Origin: CAYYWP01 sp050176585
Lineage (GTDB): Bacteria; Desulfobacterota; Binatia; HRBIN30; CADEER01
Length of the DNA: 64,000 nucleotides
Reading direction: 5' to 3'
Assembly (NCBI GenBank): GCA_050176585.1
Contig: JBFXHX010000001.1
Span: 62,001 to 126,000 of the forward strand
The notes beneath the pieces are model-generated. The model saw only the letters and a list, made by a program, of their open reading frames with translations. It made no database searches and was not told the DNA's origin. Position 1 is the stretch's first letter. The number at the start of each line of letters is the position of its first letter. Shown here one piece after another: positions 15,621 through 25,482 of this stretch. Position numbers and translations under genes: made by a program.

Positions 15621-18383
15621 ATGCGCCAGGTGATCGACCTCGTCGTCCGTTTTCCGCGCATTTTCGTGTTCTGTGCACTGGTGCTCACTGCCTGGCTGGG
15701 CTCGCTGGCGAGCCAGGTGCGCCTGGAAGGCTCGCTGGAGAGCGTGCTGCCTGCGCGCGATCCCGCGGTCGAATACTACACCGAGGTCCGCTCCACCTTC
15801 GGCAGCGACGACATCGCGGTCGTGGGCGTGCGCGCGCCAGACCTCTTTGCGGAGACCACGCTCGCAAAGCTGAAGCGGGTCACCGAGCGACTGGCGTCCA
15901 TCGAAGGGGTCGAGCGCGTGCTCAGCGTGACCAATGCGGTTGATGTCGCCGCCGACGTGTTCGATCCGCCGCCGCTCCTCCCGCACATACCGCCCAGTGC
16001 GGCGGAGGTCGCCGTACTGAAGGAGAAGCTCGCCGCCACCCCGTTGTACGCGCGAAACCTGGTGGCACCCGACCTGCGCGGCGCCGCCATCAACGTGTTC
16101 CTGGGTAACCTGAGCGACGAGGAATACGCGGACTTCGGCATCGACCAGAAGATCCAGGCCGTGCTGGCCGCCGAAGAAGGCCCGGAGCAATTCTATTTCG
16201 CCGGCCCCGGCCACGTGAAGCACGCCGCGGTTGCGCTCATGCGCTCCGACCTGGCGCGCTTCACCCCGCTCGCACTGGTGTTGGTAGCGGTAATTCTGTG
16301 GTTCTCCTTTCGCCGCCTGCGCGCCGTCGTGCTGCCGTTGCTGGCCGTGGTGATCGCGGTGGTGTGGACGCTCGGGATCATGGTGCTGGCCGGCAAGTCG
16401 ATCAACATCGGCACCTTCGTCCTGCCGCCGTTGCTGCTGGTCATCGGCAGCGAGTACGCGATCTACGTCGTCTCCGCGTTTTACGAGCACGCCGCACAGC
16501 GCGATCGCAGCGCCGCGCTGCAGCGCGCGCTTCGCCAGGTGTGGCCGCCGCTGCTGATCTCCGCCCTCACCGCCGCGGTCGGCTTCGGTTCGCTCACGGC
16601 AAACGAGATCACGGCCATCCGCGAGCTCGGCCTGTTCTCGGTCATCGGCATCGCCTGCCTGGTCGCGAGCTGCCTGGTGCTATTGCCGAGCGCGTTGGAG
16701 CTCTGGGGGCAGGTGGCAGCCGGCGCACCGCTGCCGCCGGCGCGGCCGGTGGACAACTTCATGGAGCGCCTGGGCAGCGCCGCGTACCGCCATCGCGCGG
16801 CGGTGCTTGCGGCCGCGGGCGCAATAGCAGTCGTCGCGCTGATCGGCGTCAGCTTCATCCGCGTGGACTCCGACTTCCTGACCTACTTCGACGAGTCGTC
16901 CGAGGTGCGGCTGGACCACGAAGCGATCAATCGCCACATCGTCGGCAGCAACCCCTTCTATTTGGTGGTCGAGGGCGGCGAACCGGGCGCGCTGAAGCGC
17001 TGGGACGTGCTCAAGCTGGTGAAGGACCTGCAGAACTTTCTCGCTACCCTGCCCGGGGTCACGACCAGTATCTCGCTGGTCGACTATCTCGAGCTCCTGG
17101 AGAAGGGATTGGGAGCGGGTTCGGGCGACATCGTGCTCGATGAACACGGGCGGTCGATCGAGGGCGGGGCAGCGCCGGAGCCCTTCTGGGAGAATCCTGC
17201 CAACCTGCCGCCGGTGCTCGCGGTGGTCAGCAACAGCGCGGCGACCTTCCGCAGCGTCGTCACCCCGGACTTCGCGCGCGCGAACATCGTGGTGCGGACG
17301 AATTTGTCGGGCTCGCGCGAGGTGGAAGCGCTGCTCGCCAAGGTGCGGGAGTACACAGCGCAGCGCTTTCCGGACGAGATCGACGTGGTCCCGACGGGTA
17401 ATCTGGTGCTGCTGACCGGCACGAGCTCCGACATCGTCGCGGGACAAGCGCGGAGCCTGACGATCGCGCTGGTCGTGATCTTCGCGGTGATGGCGTTCAT
17501 GCTGCTCTCGGTGCGCGTAGGATTGCTCGCCGTACTCCCGAACGCGTTGGCAATCGCCATCTTCTTCGGCCTGCTCGGGTGGCTCGGCGTCCATCTGAAC
17601 CTCGGCACCAGCCTGATCGCCGTTATCGCGCTCGGGATCGCGGTGGACTCGAGCATTTATTACATGTCGCGCTTCAGCCGCGAGCTGCGCGGCGAGTCGG
17701 ACCAAGCAGCGGCCATGCAGCGGGCCATGCGCGCCGTCGGCGCACCGGTGCTCTATACGAGCCTGGCGCTGTTCTGCGGGTTCCTCAGCTTTGCGCTCTC
17801 GAGTTTCGTGCCGATCCGGAGCTTCGGAGTATTCTCGGCCGTCACCCTGGCCACGGCGTTCGCCGCGAACCTGGTGGTGCTGCCGGCTCTCCTGGCCACG
17901 ACCCGCCTCATCACGCTCTGGGACCTCGTCGGCCTGAAGCTCGGCGAGGATCCAACGCGTACGATCCCATTGCTCGCCGGCTTGCGGCCCGCGCAAGCGC
18001 GCATCGTCGTGCTCATGGGTCAGCTCCGCCGATTTCCGCTCGGGGCGCCGATCGTGCGCGCCGGCGAGCAGGGCGCGGAGATGTTCGTGATCCTGTCCGG
18101 TATCACCGACGTGTTCGTGGGCCACGGCGCAGAGCGTCGCCAGGTCGCCGAGCTCCGCCGCGGCGACGTCTTCGGCGAGATGGGGCTGGTGCGTGACGAG
18201 GTGCGCAGCGCAGACGTGGTCGCGCGCGAGCCGGTCGAAGCACTCGCCGTGGACCAGCGGTTCCTCCAGCGTATCCAGCGGCGGTATCCGCGGATCGCGG
18301 CGCGGGTGTTCCTGAACCTCACGCGGATCCTGAGCGACCGCCTGGAGCGCATGAACCGGCGCATCGCGGGCGCCGTGAGTTAG
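15621..18383 (+). CDS. RND/MMPL-family exporter with C-terminal cNMP-binding domain
   Basis: The 920-residue protein has the twofold RND/MMPL layout. One membrane helix (about 10-28) precedes a large extracytoplasmic domain. A helix bundle follows (about 215-365, including VIGSEYAIYVVSAF), then another single helix near 395-412, a second large domain, and a second bundle (about 610-770, including ALGIAVDSSIYYMSRF). From about 783 to the end lies a CRP-type cNMP-binding domain (FPLGAPIVRAGEQGAEMFVILSG, RRGDVFGEMGLVRDEVRSADVVA). Its phosphate-binding cassette has RSA, the form expected to bind a nucleotide. MMPL proteins move lipids, hopanoids or drugs; the cargo here is unknown. The fusion suggests direct control of transport by a nucleotide or similar ligand. 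Confidence 0.88.
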   Translation: MRQVIDLVVRFPRIFVFCALVLTAWLGSLASQVRLEGSLESVLPARDPAVEYYTEVRSTFGSDDIAVVGVRAPDLFAETTLAKLKRVTERLASIEGVERVLSVTNAVDVAADVFDPPPLLPHIPPSAAEVAVLKEKLAATPLYARNLVAPDLRGAAINVFLGNLSDEEYADFGIDQKIQAVLAAEEGPEQFYFAGPGHVKHAAVALMRSDLARFTPLALVLVAVILWFSFRRLRAVVLPLLAVVIAVVWTLGIMVLAGKSINIGTFVLPPLLLVIGSEYAIYVVSAFYEHAAQRDRSAALQRALRQVWPPLLISALTAAVGFGSLTANEITAIRELGLFSVIGIACLVASCLVLLPSALELWGQVAAGAPLPPARPVDNFMERLGSAAYRHRAAVLAAAGAIAVVALIGVSFIRVDSDFLTYFDESSEVRLDHEAINRHIVGSNPFYLVVEGGEPGALKRWDVLKLVKDLQNFLATLPGVTTSISLVDYLELLEKGLGAGSGDIVLDEHGRSIEGGAAPEPFWENPANLPPVLAVVSNSAATFRSVVTPDFARANIVVRTNLSGSREVEALLAKVREYTAQRFPDEIDVVPTGNLVLLTGTSSDIVAGQARSLTIALVVIFAVMAFMLLSVRVGLLAVLPNALAIAIFFGLLGWLGVHLNLGTSLIAVIALGIAVDSSIYYMSRFSRELRGESDQAAAMQRAMRAVGAPVLYTSLALFCGFLSFALSSFVPIRSFGVFSAVTLATAFAANLVVLPALLATTRLITLWDLVGLKLGEDPTRTIPLLAGLRPAQARIVVLMGQLRRFPLGAPIVRAGEQGAEMFVILSGITDVFVGHGAERRQVAELRRGDVFGEMGLVRDEVRSADVVAREPVEALAVDQRFLQRIQRRYPRIAARVFLNLTRILSDRLERMNRRIAGAVS

Positions 18384-18457
18384 AGGAGTTGCGAGTCGGT
18401 GCTCTCGCGTCGCGCGGATGCCCGCGCTAGGGTTGACCCTTCGGGAAGGACGCGCAA

Positions 18458-19866
<1,409 letters not shown>

Positions 19867-19870
<4 letters not shown>

Positions 19871-20487
19871 GTCAGCTGATCAAGATCGCCCGCGTCAGCG
19901 GGCGCCCGATCCCCTTGCGGGGCAATGACATCGACACCGATCGCATCATCCCCGGTCGCTTTCTGAAGGGGCTCACCTTCGAAGGTCTGGGCGACGGGTG
20001 TTTCTACGACGAGCGCTTCGACGCCCAGGGGCGGTCCAAGGGTCATGCGATGGACGATCCGCGTTACCGCGCCGACGGGAGCCGCATCGCCGTGGTCAAT
20101 CAGAACTTCGGCTGTGGTTCTTCGCGCGAGCACGCCCCGCGAGCGTTGCTGCGTTGCGGGATCAAAGCGTTAGTCGGCGAATCGTTCGCCGACATTTTCA
20201 TGGGCAACTGCATCGCGATCGGCGTGCCCTGCGCGACAGCGTCCGAAGGCGACATCGCGGCGTTGATGGCTGCGATCGAGCGAGATCCGGCGCAGGAGCT
20301 GACCCTGGATATCGACGCGCAGACGGCGCGCTACGGCGGCCACACGATAGCGGTGAAGTTCCCGGGCGCGGCGCGGAATCAATTTCTGGCCGGCACGTGG
20401 GACGCCACGCGCGTGCTGCTGGAAGCGACCCCGCAAATCAAAGCGGTGGCGGCGCGCCTCCCGTACGTCACGAGCTTCGCCAGCTAG
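19867..20487 (+). CDS. leuD: 3-isopropylmalate dehydratase small subunit
   Basis: The 206-residue protein is the swivel-domain subunit that pairs with LeuC. Signatures are DIDTDRIIPGRFLK near the N-terminus, the conserved NFGCGSSREHAP, and FADIFMGNCIAIGV. The start ATG overlaps the leuC stop (ATGA), giving tight coupling. It is normal length for the bacterial long-form subunit. It is convergent with the DUF971 gene, which ends 22 bases away. Confidence 0.95.
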
Positions 20488-20509
20488 CCCGCGGCACGGC
20501 CGGGCGGGC

Positions 20510-20836
20510 TCACGCGGGCGGCTCGGCCTTCGCGCCGCCGCAGGCTGTGCACGGGCAGAGCTCGCGCAGGTAGGTGTAGCTGTAGATGCCGGTCTCGTGC
20601 CCGTCGCCCCAGAGGAAGGTCAGCGCATACCGCCCAACCGGGGCGATGCTCTCGAGGTCGCTGTTGCCATGCACGAAGCGCTTTTCGCCCGAGTGACCCT
20701 GGCAGACGGCGCAGGGACACCAGCCGCGCAGGTAGGCGAAGGGATACGTGCTCTCATGCCCGTCCCGCCAGGCGATCTGCACGTCGCGCTGCTCGGACCG
20801 TCGCCGGACCTCGACCGGATGCGGTGGCTTCTGCAT
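20510..20836 (-). CDS. DUF971 (GBBH-like N-terminal) protein
   Basis: The 108-residue protein has the DUF971 pattern: a tryptophan followed by DGHES, LRGWCPCAVC (C40, C42, C45), then WGDGHETGIYSYTYLRELCPCTAC (C94, C96, C99). The cysteine sets suggest a metal site. DUF971 proteins are often found near Fe-S carrier genes of the Mrp/ApbC type, and the domain also forms the N-terminus of gamma-butyrobetaine hydroxylase. The exact role is unknown. It follows the TPR gene by seven bases on the same strand and is probably translated from the same message; I see no strong ribosome site. Confidence 0.8.
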   Translation of the reverse strand: MQKPPHPVEVRRRSEQRDVQIAWRDGHESTYPFAYLRGWCPCAVCQGHSGEKRFVHGNSDLESIAPVGRYALTFLWGDGHETGIYSYTYLRELCPCTACGGAKAEPPA

Positions 20837-20843
20837 CAGCGTG

Positions 20844-21182
20844 CTAGGGCTTCTCGCCCTTGAGCTGTTGCTTCCAATCCAGCATGCGTCCCTTGGCGGC
20901 CCACTCTTCCGCTTTCGGCACGTCACCCGCCTTCTGGTAGATGCGCGAGACGTTCGTGTAGGAGAGGATCTCCTCGGGCTGCAACTCCGCGACCCGGGTG
21001 GCGGCGGCGATGGCTTCGTCGAACTGGCCGAGGTCGGCGAGCGCCATCGACAGCCCTTCAAGCGCATCGGCATAATCGGCGTCGGCGGCCAGCGCCTCGC
21101 GGTACGCTGCGACGGCGCTCGGCAAATCGCCGTCGGCTACGCAGTCGACGGCGCGGTCATACCATTCCTCTTTACTGGCCAT
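20844..21182 (-). CDS. Small TPR protein
   Basis: The 112-residue protein consists of about three tetratricopeptide repeats (YDRAVDCVADGDLPSAVAAYREALAAD, YADALEGLSMALADLGQFDEAIAAATRVAEL, LSYTNVSRIYQKAGDVPKAEEW). There is no signal peptide or membrane helix, so it is cytoplasmic. TPRs mediate protein contacts. It heads a two-gene unit with the DUF971 gene, which may hint at a role in Fe-S or redox maturation, but that is only context. Confidence 0.8.
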   Translation of the reverse strand: MASKEEWYDRAVDCVADGDLPSAVAAYREALAADADYADALEGLSMALADLGQFDEAIAAATRVAELQPEEILSYTNVSRIYQKAGDVPKAEEWAAKGRMLDWKQQLKGEKP

Positions 21183-21280
21183 GATCGGAAGCTAATCGAG
21201 CGCACGGCCGGCGGCAACGGTATGCTCCTCCATACTTGTGCTTGTGGTTTGACCAGCTGCCGCGATAGAGTCCGCCCCGC

Positions 21281-22102
21281 ATGGCCGAGCCGCGCACCGT
21301 GGTCGCGGGCACCATCTATCGCGGCACGCGCACCGTGCTCACCGCGGTACCACTCGAGCAGGTGCATCCGAATCCCGATCAACCGCGCCGGCACTTCGAT
21401 GCGGACGCGCTGGCCGAGCTCGCGGCCTCGATCGCGCAGCACGGCATCCTCCAGCCGGTGATCGTGAAGCGCTACGGGGCGGGCTTCATGATCATGGCGG
21501 GTGAGCGCCGCTACCGCGCGGCGCGCTTGGCGGGCCTGACCGTCATTCCGGCGCTGGTGCGCGACGACGATCCCCTCGAGATTGCGATGATCGAGAACCT
21601 GCAGCGGGAGGACCTCTCGCCATTGGAGGAGGCCGAGGGTCTCGGCGCGCTGATCGACCAGTTCGGCTACACGCACGAAGCCCTGGCCGAGCTGATCGGC
21701 AAGAGCCGCCCGTACGTGAGCAATACGTTGGCGCTCCGCCGCCTGCCCGAGCACATCAAGGAGGAAGTGCACGGTGAACCGGACGTCTCGCGTGAAATCC
21801 TGATCTCGCTGGCGCGCGCGGAATCGGCCGAGAAGCAGGAGACTCTGTGGCGCCTGACGCGCGCGCGCAAGCTCTCGGTGCAGCGCTTCCGCGCCGAGCA
21901 AGCCGGCGAGCCGGTCGCACGCGGGGAGATCACCGAAGTAGCCCGCACCTTGCGCCGCCTCGGCCGCAAGCTGCGCGCACTCGACACCGCCGTTCTGGCG
22001 CCGGCCGAGTGCCAGCAGCTGGAGCGACTCCTGCGGCGTGCGCAGACGCGGATCGTCAAAACGCTGGTCGCGCTCGCGCAGCCGCGCGGCGGCGCCAGTT
22101 GA
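21281..22102 (+). CDS. ParB/Spo0J-family protein, second copy without parA
   Basis: The 273-residue protein has the ParB N-terminal CTP/DNA clamp motifs: VHPNPDQPRRHFD, SIAQHGILQPVIVKR, GERRYRAARLAG, and IENLQREDLSPLEEAEG. A helix-turn-helix follows (YTHEALAELIGKSRPYVSNTLALRRLP). The C-terminal part is helical and lacks the usual ParB dimerisation sequence. It is distinct from the parB next to parA at 55.6 kb and has no ParA beside it. It could be a Noc-like or other origin-linked factor; Noc is known from Firmicutes, so that name is not transferred. It is about 3.4 kb from dnaA. Confidence 0.85.
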   Translation: MAEPRTVVAGTIYRGTRTVLTAVPLEQVHPNPDQPRRHFDADALAELAASIAQHGILQPVIVKRYGAGFMIMAGERRYRAARLAGLTVIPALVRDDDPLEIAMIENLQREDLSPLEEAEGLGALIDQFGYTHEALAELIGKSRPYVSNTLALRRLPEHIKEEVHGEPDVSREILISLARAESAEKQETLWRLTRARKLSVQRFRAEQAGEPVARGEITEVARTLRRLGRKLRALDTAVLAPAECQQLERLLRRAQTRIVKTLVALAQPRGGAS

Positions 22103-22124
22103 GCGGCCGCGACACACCGTCGGC

Positions 22125-22158
22125 AAAAAAAAGGGGCCGGAGCTTACGCCCCCGCCCC
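22125..22158 (-). terminator. Intrinsic terminator of the hemL-atpZIBE operon
   Basis: Read on the minus strand, a two-part stem (GGGGC paired with GCCCC, then GGGGC paired with GCTCC) is capped by a GTAA loop and followed by eight T residues. It lies 23 bases past the atpE stop. On the plus strand the A-run precedes the stem, so it acts mainly for atpE. Confidence 0.9.
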
Positions 22159-22181
22159 TGAAGAAACCGCCGGCGTATACT

Positions 22182-22499
22182 TCAGCCGACCTTGCTCTGC
22201 AGGAAATACGCAATCACCAGTCCGTAGATCGCCAGGGCTTCCATGAAAGCCAAGCCCATGATGAGCGGCGTCTGAACGCGCTCCGCGGCATTTGGATTGC
22301 GACCGATGGACTCCATGGCCGAGGCGACGGCAAAACCCTGACCGATTCCCGGTCCGATCGCCGCGACGCCGATGGCGATGCCGGCGCCGATGGCGACGAG
22401 CCCGTCGCCGCCCGCGGCCGCTTCCTGGGCCAGCGCCGTGCCGGGCCCGCATACTGCTAAGAGTGCTGCACCCAGCACCCTCTTCCACTGCTTGCGCAT
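22182..22499 (-). CDS. atpE: ATP synthase F0 subunit c
   Basis: The 105-residue protein forms the rotor ring. An N-terminal signal-like extension ends ALAQ, and two membrane helices follow, with the polar loop ESIGRNPNA. The ion-binding carboxylate is E87 in FMEALAIYGLV. That motif resembles chloroplast and cyanobacterial proton-type c subunits; the Ser or Thr after the Glu seen in sodium-type rings is absent, so protons are the likely ion. A strong AGGAGG ribosome site precedes the ATG, which fits the high copy number of c. It is last in its operon, ahead of a clear terminator. Confidence 0.95.
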   Translation of the reverse strand: MRKQWKRVLGAALLAVCGPGTALAQEAAAGGDGLVAIGAGIAIGVAAIGPGIGQGFAVASAMESIGRNPNAAERVQTPLIMGLAFMEALAIYGLVIAYFLQSKVG

Positions 22500-22598
22500 C
22501 GTACGATTCCTCCTTTCGATGCAAACGGGTCCGCTACCGGCCACGCCCCTCTATCATCCTCTCCGCGCCTCGGCCTCACGAACCCCGGTGGGTCGAAA

Positions 22599-23333
22599 TC
22601 AGTGGTGCCCGTGCGCGTCCCCCTCCGCGTGTCCGTGCCCCGCCGTGGCGAGCGATACGTACACGAGGCTCAACATCGTGAAGACAAAGGCCTGGATGAG
22701 GGAGACGAATGCGCCGAGCGCGTAGAAAATCACCGGCAAGACGACGCGCGTCAGATCGGTGAAGATGTCGAGCACGAGGTGATCGGCAAACATGTTCATC
22801 ATCAAGCGCAGGTTGAGCGTAATCGGGCGCAGGAGGTTGTCCACGATCTCCAGCGGCAGCATCAGGAAGACGAGCCACCAGATCGGCCCGAGGAAGTGCT
22901 TCAGATACGCAATGCCGTGCGTCTTGAAGCCGAAGTAGTTGTACATCGCGAACGACAGCAGGGCGAGGCCGAGCGTCGTATTCACGTTGCTCGTCGGCGG
23001 CGCAAAGCCCGGGATGAGCCCGATGAGGTTGTTCGCGAGGATGAAGAGAAACAGCGCCCCGTAGAGCGGCACGTACTGCCGCGAATTCGGCCCGAGGATT
23101 CCCGCGACGATGCCGGCGAACTGCTCGACGTAGATCTCCATGAAGTTGCGCGCCGTCAACGTCGCATCCGGCAGCGCGGGATCGGTCGCCGTGGCGAGTT
23201 GCCGGCGCGCCACGATCGCGGTGCCGACCAGCAACACCGTCACGAGGCCAGCCGTGGCAACGTGGTCGGGAAGGTGGTTCACGCCAGGGATGATTTGCAT
23301 CCAGGTGAACCCGTGCTCCGTGGCTCCGGCCAT
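22599..23333 (-). CDS. atpB: ATP synthase F0 subunit a
   Basis: The 244-residue protein has five or six membrane helices and forms the proton half-channels. The essential Arg lies in RPITLNLRLMMNMFADH. Other conserved parts are PLYGALFLFILANNLIGLIPGF and IQAFVFTMLSLVYVSLA. The C-terminus is His-rich (GHGHAEGDAHGHH), which is not needed for function in the family. It lies between atpI and atpE, as in other split F0 operons. Confidence 0.95.
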   Translation of the reverse strand: MAGATEHGFTWMQIIPGVNHLPDHVATAGLVTVLLVGTAIVARRQLATATDPALPDATLTARNFMEIYVEQFAGIVAGILGPNSRQYVPLYGALFLFILANNLIGLIPGFAPPTSNVNTTLGLALLSFAMYNYFGFKTHGIAYLKHFLGPIWWLVFLMLPLEIVDNLLRPITLNLRLMMNMFADHLVLDIFTDLTRVVLPVIFYALGAFVSLIQAFVFTMLSLVYVSLATAGHGHAEGDAHGHH

Positions 23334-23340
23334 ATTTGCC

Positions 23341-23703
23341 TCAGGTGTGGACGGGCGCGGGCACGCCGACGGTGCCGATGACGCAGGCGACCAGGAGCAT
23401 CGTCGCCCCGACCGCTACGCCCAGTGGATCGAGAGTTACGCGCGAGAACAGCACGCCCAGAAGGGCGATGAACACCGCGAATTTGGCGAGCACGAGCCCG
23501 ATCATCAGCGCCGGGTTCTGCCCGCCGGCGGGTGCGATGAGGCGCGCCACGATGGCGCGCAGGAGCCGAAAGTTGATGCCCATCGCGGTTCCCCCGACCA
23601 GCACGCTGAACGCCGATACCCATCCGGTCACGTACGCGGCGCACACGGCGACGCCGAGCAACCCCAGGTGCAGGCGCTCGATCTGCCCGATCCGGTCGGT
23701 CAT
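23341..23703 (-). CDS. atpI: ATP synthase subunit I
   Basis: The 120-residue protein has four predicted membrane helices and the AtpI pattern (GWVSAFSVLVGGTAMGINFRLLRAIVARL). AtpI assists c-ring assembly. The start overlaps the atpZ stop by four bases, and atpB starts eight bases after its stop. The assignment rests on topology and position more than on conserved residues. Confidence 0.8.
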   Translation of the reverse strand: MTDRIGQIERLHLGLLGVAVCAAYVTGWVSAFSVLVGGTAMGINFRLLRAIVARLIAPAGGQNPALMIGLVLAKFAVFIALLGVLFSRVTLDPLGVAVGATMLLVACVIGTVGVPAPVHT

Positions 23704-23924
23704 GGAATCCGCCGATCGTTAGGCCTTTTAAGCGTCCAAAGCAAGAGCCGCATGGCGCCGAAGAAGCCCCCGACCGTGAACAGCAAGGTCAGCCACGGCT
23801 TCGTATTGAAATACTCGTCGGCATAGCTGCCCAGCACCAAACCGCCCACGATCGAGCCGGCGATTTGGAACCCGAGCGCGGTCAGGCGGCCATACCGAAT
23901 GAGGAAATCGCGGTCCACGTTCAT
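23700..23924 (-). CDS. atpZ: AtpZ/AtpI-family small membrane protein
   Basis: The 74-residue protein has two membrane helices (LGFQIAGSIVGGLVLGSYADEYF and LTLLFTVGGFFGAMRLLLW). This glycine-rich two-helix pattern is that of AtpZ, reported to form a Ca/Mg channel with AtpI in some bacteria and often placed first in F0 operons. It lies between hemL and atpI. Confidence 0.85.
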   Translation of the reverse strand: MNVDRDFLIRYGRLTALGFQIAGSIVGGLVLGSYADEYFNTKPWLTLLFTVGGFFGAMRLLLWTLKRPNDRRIP

Positions 23925-23940
23925 GGGCGCCAGCGGTCTT

Positions 23941-25227
23941 TCAGCCCGCGTCCTGCAACGCCTGATCGGCGGCGCTCACCGTCGCCGCGATCTCTGCCTC
24001 GCCATGTGCCAGCGAGATGAAAGCCGCCTCGAACTGTGAGGGCGGCAGGTAGATGCCGCGCTCCAACATGGCGCGGAAGAACCGCGCGAAGGCCGCGGTA
24101 TCCGCCTGGCGCGCCTGGTCGGCGTCGCGCACCTCGTCGACGCCGAAGAACAGCGTCCACATGGAGCCGGCACGGGCCACACAGCCGCGCCGCCCGTGCC
24201 GGACCAGGGCAGCGCGCAAACCCGCTTCGAGCTCGGCGCCGCGCGCTTCGAGCTTCTCGTAGGTGCCCGGGCTCGCGAGCAGCTCGAGCGTTGCGAGCCC
24301 GGCGCTCACCGCCAGCGGATTTCCGGACAGCGTACCCGCCTGGTAGACCGCGCCGAGCGGCGCGAGTTGCCCCATGATGTCGCGCCGGCCGCCGATCGCG
24401 GCCAGCGGCAGCCCACCGCCGACCACCTTGCCGATACACGTGAGATCCGGCCGGATGCCGAGTGCGTTCTGCACGCCGCCCCACGCGAGTCGAAAGCCGG
24501 TCATCACCTCGTCGAAGATCAGCAGCGCACCGCAGGCGGCCGTGATGTCCCGCAACCCCTCGAGAAAGCCGGCTGCCGGACGCACCAGGCCCATATTGCC
24601 CACCACCGGCTCGACGATGACGGCGGCAATCGCGTTCCCCTCGGCGGCGAAACGGGCCTCGATCTCAGTGAGGTCATTGAAGCGCGCCACTGCGGTGAGG
24701 CTCGCGACGGCCTCCGGTACGCCGGGGCTGTCCGGAACTCCAAGCGTCATCGCGCCGGATCCGGCGCGGACCAGGAGGGGGTCGGCATGTCCATGGTAAC
24801 AGCCATCGAACTTCACGATCTTCGGCCGGCCGGTAAATGCCCGCGCCAGTCGAATCGCCGTCATCGTCGCTTCCGTTCCGGACGACACTAGGCGCACCTG
24901 CTCCACCGACGGCAGCGCGCCCGCAATGCGCCGCGCCAACTCGATCTCGCGTGCCGTGGGCGCACCGAAGCTGAGCCCCTCCTTCATCGCCTCATGGATC
25001 GCGCGCAGCACGCGGTGATGCGCGTGGCCGACGATCACCGGGCCCCAGGAGCCGACATAATCGATATAGGAATTACCGTCCGCATCCGTCACGGTGCAGC
25101 CCGCGGCGCGGCTGATGAAGCGCGGGACGCCCCCAACGGCCTGCCAGGCGCGCACGGGGCTGTTCACGCCGCCGGGAATGTATTGGCTGGCCTGCGCAAA
25201 AAGCTTCTCGGATGTGGCTTCCTTCAT
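23941..25227 (-). CDS. hemL: Glutamate-1-semialdehyde 2,1-aminomutase
   Basis: The 428-residue PLP enzyme makes 5-aminolevulinate from glutamate-1-semialdehyde in the C5 haem pathway. It shows IPGGVNSPVRAW, YIDYVGSWGP, SSGTEATMTAIRLAR, YHGHAD, the PLP Asp in IFDEVMTGFR, and the Schiff-base K267 in CIGKVVGGGLP. Length and motif positions match E. coli HemL. It heads the operon hemL-atpZ-atpI-atpB-atpE, divergent from dnaA across the origin-like region. Confidence 0.96.
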   Translation of the reverse strand: MKEATSEKLFAQASQYIPGGVNSPVRAWQAVGGVPRFISRAAGCTVTDADGNSYIDYVGSWGPVIVGHAHHRVLRAIHEAMKEGLSFGAPTAREIELARRIAGALPSVEQVRLVSSGTEATMTAIRLARAFTGRPKIVKFDGCYHGHADPLLVRAGSGAMTLGVPDSPGVPEAVASLTAVARFNDLTEIEARFAAEGNAIAAVIVEPVVGNMGLVRPAAGFLEGLRDITAACGALLIFDEVMTGFRLAWGGVQNALGIRPDLTCIGKVVGGGLPLAAIGGRRDIMGQLAPLGAVYQAGTLSGNPLAVSAGLATLELLASPGTYEKLEARGAELEAGLRAALVRHGRRGCVARAGSMWTLFFGVDEVRDADQARQADTAAFARFFRAMLERGIYLPPSQFEAAFISLAHGEAEIAATVSAADQALQDAG

Positions 25228-25482
25228 GCGTGCGCGCTACATCGCCGAACTGCTCCGGTCAACGAACGCGCGCGGCGTTTGTACTTGCTCCCCACGCGGG
25301 AACGCGTTAAACGATCCCCCCTTGCTCCCCCCGGGGGATCGCTGTTCCCAAGTTCACCTGTGCAGCTCTGTAATCGACCTGTGGATAGCACTGTGGAAAG
25401 CTGCTGGTGAGACGCGATAAGTACCCGAGTTTTAAGGCGCTAATACTTTACTGCAGACTGTTCATAACCGCTGGCCTCGGCG
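25228..25482. promoter_or_regulatory. hemL-dnaA intergenic region, candidate origin part 1
   Basis: This 255-base divergent spacer has a perfect inverted repeat, GATCCCCC (25313-25320) and GGGGGATC (25333-25340). It also has two tandem DnaA-box-like sites on the minus strand, CTATCCACA (25380-25388) and CTTTCCACA (25392-25400), each one base off the consensus TTWTNCACA. A third, TTATGAACA, lies on the minus strand at 25459-25467. The stretch 25416-25460 is AT-richer than its surroundings and includes TAATAC, a possible -10 for dnaA. Divergent strands here agree with an origin or a DnaA-autoregulated promoter. Confidence 0.65.

Noticed and set aside
16211..16222. CACGTGAAG as a further parS
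   Set aside because: It lies inside the exporter coding sequence and the left half does not match parS.
25313..25340. GATCCCCC/GGGGGATC hairpin as a transcription terminator
   Set aside because: It lies upstream of both divergent genes hemL and dnaA, with no T-run, so there is no transcript for it to end.
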